A DNA stretch of 64,000 nt, taken from contig KB305379.1 in assembly GCA_000328365.1 (NCBI GenBank), positions 8,857 to 72,856 on the forward strand, given 5' to 3'. The stretch's first letter is position 1. Every line of letters begins with the position of its first letter. The notes beneath the pieces were generated by a model, which did not search any database, was not told the origin of the DNA, and worked only from the letters and a program-made list of their open reading frames with translations. The translations under genes and the position numbers were made by a program. The DNA is from Capitella teleta. Taxonomy: Eukaryota > Annelida > Polychaeta > Capitellidae. Shown one piece after another: positions 58,340-64,000 of this stretch.

Positions 58340-59635
58340 GCGTCATGCTGTGAGACTCAAAGAACCAAAGAACTGATGGAGGGTAACGCCTTATATCCAC
58401 CCACGGCTAACCCTACTCAAGATGACGGACCTAGTCTGAGATCCACTAGCTCAAAGCACTCCCTTGGCCTCATGTGTCACATAGTTGAGAACATCTTGGC
58501 CTCCTATCTGCCTGGTTACTGAACCTACCCCACCCTGATTGGCTGATTGCAATCAAGAACCAGCTAACGCTTACACTCTAGTTTTTTTTTTCTTTTGTAA
58601 CCACAATTTCCGGCGGCATCTCTAAGTCTTTAGTAGCACATATAAATCGGGCGATCTTGCCCAATTTATCGGTGCTAGTACAGCAACAGTGAGTGCATAT
58701 ACCAACAGAGTATAGCCCATTATCCCAATAGCCTATATAGCCGTATTCATCCCATTTAGTATAACTATAAGTATTGTAAGTATACTGTATAGACTTAGAA
58801 CAGATATCATATATCTATAATATCAGGGGAGATCTTAGAGACCCCTGTCTCACTGTAGTTTGTCAGCTAATCAGCTACTAACTCCATAACGCCATAATCT
58901 GTGGGGATGATACTTATACTAGTTATAGCAATAGGAGTCTTGAACGAGATTAGTCAGCTAATATATAGTATACTAACTTCTAAGTAGTAAACAGGTAAGC
59001 AGTAACCAAGTATCAGAAGTTCAGCCCCGGCCCGTGTTCACATTCAATGATTCATAATCATAATGATAATCATGATAATGATTCATTCAATAATTGATTG
59101 TTGTCTACTTTATTAAGCGTAGAAGTAATGTGATGTTAATCAAAGAACACAGTTCAAGTTCAGTATGAGTATGATCGCCAGCTCTCAGTTCTCACCGTGC
59201 GTCGTGTCAATCTGCTATTCTGTATTCATTAAATCTGATTCAATATTACATTTGTTGACAACTCAGCTGTTCTGAGCAAAGTGGATGCCGCAACAAAGCG
59301 CAGTATTCGAAACTCACCAGTGCGTTATGATTATGACTTAAACAGCCATGATTTTCGCCAAAAGAATTGAACGCTCGGAAGTTCGGACTTCGGAACAGCG
59401 TCACAAAACTGTACTAATAGTGGCTGGCTTCTAGTGGCTACCAGCTAGCTGACTGCTAGCTGGCTAGCTGCTGTACTAATTAGTGGCTGGCTGAGTAACT
59501 TGCACTGGCTCCAAACCATGTAGGGGGTTTAACGAGACACATCGGCTTGTAAGAAGTGAATTTAATCTTTTTTTTTTTTTTTAATGACAGGAATTCCTGA
59601 AGAAAATAACCGAAGTAATTATAAACATAAAATAT
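58340..59635. other. Intergenic, nothing recognised
   Basis: AT-rich with short palindromic words ('taatcataatgataatcatgat' type near 59055-59085; 'gctagctg' words near 59440-59475). No coding or RNA gene is supported. Confidence 0.45.
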
Positions 59636-59643
59636 AATACAAT

Positions 59644-59820
59644 GCAGTAAAACCTATGTTAACGACCTGTCTAAAACGACCGCTTTAGCTGGGTCCCGAC
59701 TTAGGCCTTTTCTCAAAGTTAATCACCCTGCATAAGACGACCACTTGTCTAACGCGACCAGCGACCACTTTTTTTTTCCGTCCCGCGAAGAAGCTTGACC
59801 CCGTGTAAGGCGACCACTGA
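59644..59820. repeat. Pogo/Tigger-like MITE remnant
   Basis: Begins CAGTAAAACCT...TTAACGACC and ends with a 'aaggcgaccactg' type sequence. Internal words 'aagacgaccacttgtc' and 'aacgcgaccagc' repeat the same 'cgacca' theme. This is the usual look of pogo/Tigger-derived MITEs, but the two ends match only loosely, so boundaries are uncertain. Confidence 0.45.
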
Positions 59821-60089
59821 ATAAATAAAATAATAAATTTATTTTATATAGCGATTATAAAATTCACAAAACATGCAAGTATCTGACACGTACGCTTTAC
59901 AGAAATATTAAAAACAATTATAAAACATAAAAAGTAAAATACATTAATAAATAAGCACTCAGTTAAAATAGTATGAGCGATATAAAAAAGCTTTTAGCTT
60001 GGGTTTATAATGGTCAATTTCCGTTTCAAATGGAATATTATACAGTTAAGAATTCCATCATCGTACGTAGTGAAGCAGGATTTGGGTGC

Positions 60090-60174
60090 CTCACACAACA
60101 ACACAAGGTTGGTGGCTGGCTTCGAACCTCCATGCAAGCCCTTCCGATTCGACCATGCTAACCACTCGGCCACA
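60090..60174 (-). repeat. tRNA(Ser/Leu)-like SINE head or tRNA pseudogene
   Basis: On the minus strand: TGGCCGAGTGGTTAGC (a strong A-box, as in tRNA-Ser/Leu) and GGTTCGAAGCC (a strong B-box) about 35 bases later. The ends 'ttgtggc' and 'gccaccaa' can form a partial acceptor stem. The long arm and T stem of a real class II tRNA do not fold well, so a SINE or pseudogene is more likely than a working tRNA. Confidence 0.6.
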
Positions 60175-60239
60175 ATTTGTACAGAATTACACGATAACTT
60201 ACAGTCCAGATGGGTCAGAGTGGCATTGATTCACTTTTA

Positions 60240-61520
60240 ATGACGGTACAATTCATACGGTCAGTATTAGTATTTATATTTTATTGAATGTATTTGTAAT
60301 AATTGGTCAGTTAGGCCTACGCCAAAATGGAGTTTAGCAGGTTTCGGTGAGCTTTATTTATACACGTAATAAGAAATGCATGATTACTAATAAGCATAAT
60401 CAGCAATAAATAATCAAACAGAAATATAAACATTCAATCGTTATACCTATGGATTATTATTGTAATTGTATGTAATCATTAACAGGAAATAATAATTATT
60501 GCAAAAACTGTCATATTCGTTGCAGTTCACTGGTGCTCCGCCTGTCTTGCTTTGTTATTGCATGCATATACATTTTCATTACATGCATGAAGTTTAAAAT
60601 ATACATGTAAATCGAAGTGACCCCACTTACCAACAGCTAGCACGGGCGCTCCGTACACAATGATACAGTGATTTTCCGGAAGCAACCGACGTGCTCCGAA
60701 CCTTACAGATTCATAGAGCGTGGAGCTAGCCCTGATCACCTTGTGGCTAATCAAAATCTCTTCTCATAACTGAGGAGACACTTAAACTAATTAGTAATAA
60801 TACTAGTAAATACGTGTAATAATTATAATTTATTCGTATAAGTATACAAGATTATGGGAAGGTGAAACGAAAGAAAAAGGGTAAAAATCGAAAATCGAAA
60901 AATATATCAAAAACTACAACATTATAGCTTTTCAAGCCACACTTTTCTAGCCTAATTCGCAACTTGTAAAACTATACAGACAAAAACGAGTTGGCGAGAG
61001 AATTAACGCTGCTTTGCGTAATGTCATTTGAACAAAGAACGCTTTCAGATCTACAATTTCGACATCTCACACGCATACATTGAATATATAGTGTATATAA
61101 ACGAGCAAGGACAAACCCTCTCTCACACAACAAACAAAATAAACGAGCAATAAACTGTACACGATCAAAAGCCTTCTAAGCATCAAGTAAAATAACATAA
61201 TATGGTGAATCTCTCGAATTGTAGCGATTAATAATCATTGTGTTTGTTCTTACGCAAATTCTAGCTGCTGCAAGCGTACGACGTCAGTGCAAGCGTTCCG
61301 TATACGACTGCTGTATATACGGAACGCTTTCCTAAAAATAGATAAATTAATTCAAATTTATTCCGTTCGATGTGTTCAGCCATATAGTGTCGTGTTTGGT
61401 TTCCTATGACAAATTAAGTTGTTCGAAAAGTTCTCGGCCTAACATGGAACGCTACTATACGGAAATTCAACATTCAACAAATACTAAGTAATTTTTGAAA
61501 GGCAGTCAATGTAGGAGTAA
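60240..61520. other. Intergenic, nothing recognised
   Basis: AT-rich. One palindromic spot, 'gcgttccgtatacgactgctgtatatacggaacgc' near 61293-61327 (arms of about 10 bp), is noted; no gene is supported. Confidence 0.4.
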
Positions 61521-61530
61521 TCAGAGTTAA

Positions 61531-61963
61531 ATGACAGTGGACCTCAGGGACGGACCTTGGGACGAGACAAAGTTCGCTTATTATTCAACATTCAGAATTG
61601 GCTCAGAGGCGGAGAAATTCAATTTGACCATCGGTGGATACTCCGGAACCGCTGGTGAGTCATCAATGCGGGAAACAGATTTCATTCAATTCGGAGATTT
61701 TTGATGCAGGGGACGCCATGCGATATCATAATGGCAGCGCATTCACAACAAAGGACCAGACAACGATCCTAATTCCAATTTAAACTGTGCCGTTGAATGC
61801 GGTTGTGTCCTGATGGTATAATAACTGCCATGCATCCAACATAAACGGCGTGTTTCTCAATGGAGCATATACAGGAGAGCGGCGTGACATGGAAGGGGAA
61901 CCATGGAAAGGTGTTCGGTACTCTCTATCCTTCACGGAAATGAAGATCCGACCGATCGGATGA
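61531..61963 (+). pseudogene. Fibrinogen-related domain (FReD) pseudogene, 2 exons
   Basis: Exon-like 61531-61654 gives DLRDGPWDETKFAYYSTF, then FNLTIGGYSGTA; it ends in a good donor. The next piece (61710 on, after tgatgcag) gives GDAMRYHNGSAFTTKDQ, then, shifted by one base, DNDPNSNLNCAVE, and, after another shift, WYNNCHASNINGVFLNGAY and YSLSFTEMKIRPIG with a stop at 61963. These are the C-terminal blocks of fibrinogen-like lectins, with the Ca2+-site DND and the CHASNxNG motif. Two frameshifts (near 61758 and 61800) break it. Splice sites are kept, so it decayed in place and is not a processed copy. The upstream exons are not visible. Confidence 0.8.
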
Positions 61964-62269
61964 TCCATTTCGCTTTCATTTCATCGGAAACATCAACTGC
62001 TGTAAACACACATTTATATTGAAAGTTTTACTTTTATCCATTTTATTTTCAAATCTTTTTTAATTTAATCACAATGGATTTGATAATAAATTTGTGAATA
62101 TTTTTTTTTTTTTTTTTTTTAATATTTTTTAGAATCTTTCATTCAGTGATGTCATATCTTGAAAGGTCGAAAGGTGAACGGTCGTGAAAGCAAGGGCACG
62201 TGTGAGCCACATATGGAGCACGTCAAATATAGTTCCGCGTATTATATGGGTTGGTATGTGGCACTACAG

Positions 62270-62520
62270 TTTATATTTGGGAAAGCTTGTGAGAGAGACG
62301 GTTGCTATATAGCTTGAACATGAAGCAGGCGAGGACGAAATTTCGGCGATGTCCTAATGATGTGACGTTGAGGGCTGCGTAGTCAGCGTCCGTGATGTGA
62401 TGAGTTCGAGGGAGGGTGAGAATGATCCGTATGGCTCTGCGTTGTTGGCTTTCTAATAGCCCAGTGTGTGTGGCTGTGGGGGCGGCCCAAACAGGAGAGG
62501 TGTACTCGAGATGCGGCATC
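62270..62520 (-). mobile_element. LINE reverse-transcriptase C-terminal fragment
   Basis: Minus-strand translation MMPHLEYTSPVWAAP, then LESQQRRAIRIILTL and LGHRRNFVLACFMFKL matches the 'LEYASPVW...LExxQRRAxRI...RR' block at the end of many non-LTR reverse transcriptases. About 80 residues survive in one frame. Confidence 0.75.
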
Positions 62521-62643
62521 ACATCGATGTCGTAAATACGTTATGATTCATGTTGTTCATCCGATGAACCTGCAATGTTAAGAAATAGGGATCTGACGGG
62601 GATCCCCAAAATAGTTCTATATAACCAAAAGTTTTATATATCA

Positions 62644-62670
62644 GAGTTCGTAATAGCGAGCTTTGACTGT
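62644..62670 (+). repeat. Pogo/Tigger-like terminal repeat remnant
   Basis: 'gttcgtaatagcgagctttgactgta' is one base different from the end at 37990-38031; right end only. Confidence 0.5.
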
Positions 62671-62759
62671 ACATGTGTACTTCAATGACAAGTTCAAAGA
62701 TGCCAATCAAAAAGGAACATTTAAGCTTGTGGGTGACTTAATTGCTACATTCTGAAGAT

Positions 62760-63320
62760 AAGCACTCTATGCCATCTAATTCCTGAAGAAGACCTTGCCC
62801 AAGCTTTTAATGACATAACATCTAAAGTTCGTCAAATTCGCATGGATCTGGATAAGAGTACATGATTCCCAACTGATGTGAAGTCATGGCGGAGGTGTTC
62901 TGATTCTCCACAACTGAAGAGATTTAGACCCCAGACAGTAGAAGAGGATAGAGAGATAATCAAAGGATGTCCTCCAAAGACATGCACATTGGATTCCATA
63001 CCAACTGTGCGTTTAAAGAATGAAGAAGTTTTAAATTCGACTTTACCAATGCTTACCCGGATAATCAATTTATCCCTCGAATCAGGGATCGTCCCTGAAG
63101 GCTTCAAACGAGCAGTTGTTACGCCTATATTGAAAAAGCCGGACTTGGATGTAAATGAGCTCAAAAATTACCGTTCAATATCGAACATCGGCATCTCTTC
63201 AAAAGTCTAGGAAAAAGTCGTTGCCAAGGAGCTAACGTCATATATGGCAAACAACCAACTTGACGATCTCATGCAATCACCTGACAAAAAAGAGACAAGC
63301 AAGGAAACTGCCCTACTATA
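62760..63320 (+). mobile_element. LINE, start of reverse transcriptase, running into a gap
   Basis: Plus-strand translation shows EEDLAQAFNDITSKVRQI, then PPKTCTLDSIPT, LPMLTRIINLSLESGIVPEGF, KRAVVTPILKKPDLD and LKNYRSISNIG, and after an in-frame stop EKVVAKELTSYM. These are the first RT blocks of a CR1/L2-like LINE. The element is interrupted by the run of N that starts at 63321. Confidence 0.85.
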
Positions 63321-63558
63321 NNNNNNNNNNNNNNNNNNNNNNNNNNNNNNNNNNNNNNNNNNNNNNNNNNNNNNNNNNNNNNNNNNNNNNNNNNNNNNNN
63401 NNNNNNNNNNNNNNNNNNNNNNNNNNNNNNNNNNNNNNNNNNNNNNNNNNNNNNNNNNNNNNNNNNNNNNNNNNNNNNNNNNNNNNNNNNNNNNNNNNNN
63501 NNNNNNNNNNNNNNNNNNNNNNNNNNNNNNNNNNNNNNNNNNNNNNNNNNNNNNNNNN
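63321..63558. other. Assembly gap (238 N)
   Basis: Run of N between the LINE and the receptor-like gene start. Confidence 1.
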
Positions 63559-63639
63559 AACCGTCACACTGAGCAACCATCTTGTTCACCCAGAACACAT
63601 CACTGCACGTGGTGCTCTTGGAAATATGGGCGTCTGGCA

Positions 63640-64000
63640 GCTCTTTTTTTGCTGTTTTCTTCCCGTCAACTTTGTTAGCAATCGAGATACGAATTGGAGT
63701 ACTTTCGAGCAGAGATGAATTCGAATTGGATTTTTTCCGTCTCGCGCATGAAGGACCTCAAGTTTTGCTTGCGTTGGATGATTTTGGATTCATCCATGAA
63801 AATATGAGGTAATCATATGAATGATCATTTGTACTGATTAGTGCTGCCATTACCATGATTACGTAATGCATAGTGTCCATTGCCGACAATGTTTTCAGTT
63901 TTGTGTACCGAAAATACGGTTGCGAGGCAATCAGAGGCTTTGACAGCATCATGCGATTGAAAGAGGTGGATAACATCGACGTTATTATTGGTGGTCTCTG
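63640..64000 (+). CDS. Receptor with ANF-receptor-type ligand-binding domain, 5' part (cut by window end)
   Basis: The exon ending at 63808 (donor atgag|gtaatc) and the exon from 63899 (acceptor ttttcag) join in phase to read IRIGVLSSRDEF, then FFRLAHEGPQVLLALDDFGF, and FVYRKYGCEAIRGFDSIMRL and VDNIDVIIGGL. This is the start of the periplasmic-binding-protein-like extracellular domain found in natriuretic-peptide receptor guanylate cyclases, GABA-B and glutamate receptors; the rest lies beyond the window, so the type cannot be told. Just upstream the same frame has a hydrophobic FFAVFFPSTLLA that could be a signal peptide, but the only nearby ATG with a good signal sequence (MGVWQLFFCCFLPVNF, 63627) is in another frame. 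The start is therefore unresolved. Confidence 0.7.

Noticed and set aside
60090-60174. Functional tRNA-Ser or tRNA-Leu gene
   Set aside because: A and B boxes are good, but the acceptor stem is imperfect and the variable and T arms do not fold as in class II tRNAs; a SINE or pseudogene fits better.

Overview
This is animal nuclear DNA: genes split by GT-AG introns, a low-GC background, long microsatellites, LINE, SINE and MITE debris, and two runs of N (40540-40589, 63321-63558). The gene set (NCX-type Na+/Ca2+ exchanger, CARD-caspase, UBA6-type E1, SNX1/2, ankyrin-SOCS protein, rhodopsin-class GPCR, fibrinogen-domain and receptor ligand-binding-domain pieces) is metazoan. Many introns are only about 45-75 bp while others reach several kb. 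A UBA6-type E1 argues against a fly- or nematode-like ecdysozoan and fits a deuterostome or an early-branching animal such as a sponge. I cannot name the species.

Layout. 1-8600: no recognisable protein gene, but a promoter-like patch and a likely 5' UTR exon of the exchanger near 5250-5310. 8626-21238 (+): complete 16-exon NCX gene with a 22-nt microexon and a tandem array in one intron. 23399-23668 (+): a small two-exon gene for a secreted cysteine-rich peptide. 24500-33850: repeat-rich tract with SINE, LINE pieces and one Ty3/Gypsy-type fossil, interrupted by an intronless GPCR gene (29982-30971, +). 35705-38981 (+): eight-exon CARD-caspase in which the catalytic His is Asp. 39300-42280: 28-bp minisatellite, then a TA-flanked pogo-like element carrying two giant microsatellites. 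44386-48975 (+): 30-exon UBA6-type E1. 49938-53823 (-): SNX1/2-type retromer sorting nexin, tail-to-tail with the E1. 55269-56186 (-): ankyrin-SOCS box protein. 57000-61500: mostly empty, with transposon ends and a tRNA-like SINE. 61531-61963 (+): frameshifted fibrinogen-domain pseudogene. 62270-63320: LINE pieces. 63582-64000 (+): start of a receptor with an ANF-receptor-type ligand-binding domain, cut by the window edge.

The genes are independent transcription units, not an operon. The least expected items are the caspase with Asp at the His position, the secreted cysteine-rich peptide gene, the exchanger with an enlarged first Calx-beta domain and an altered second one, and a pair of mirror-image fold-back elements bracketing the UBA6/SNX gene pair.
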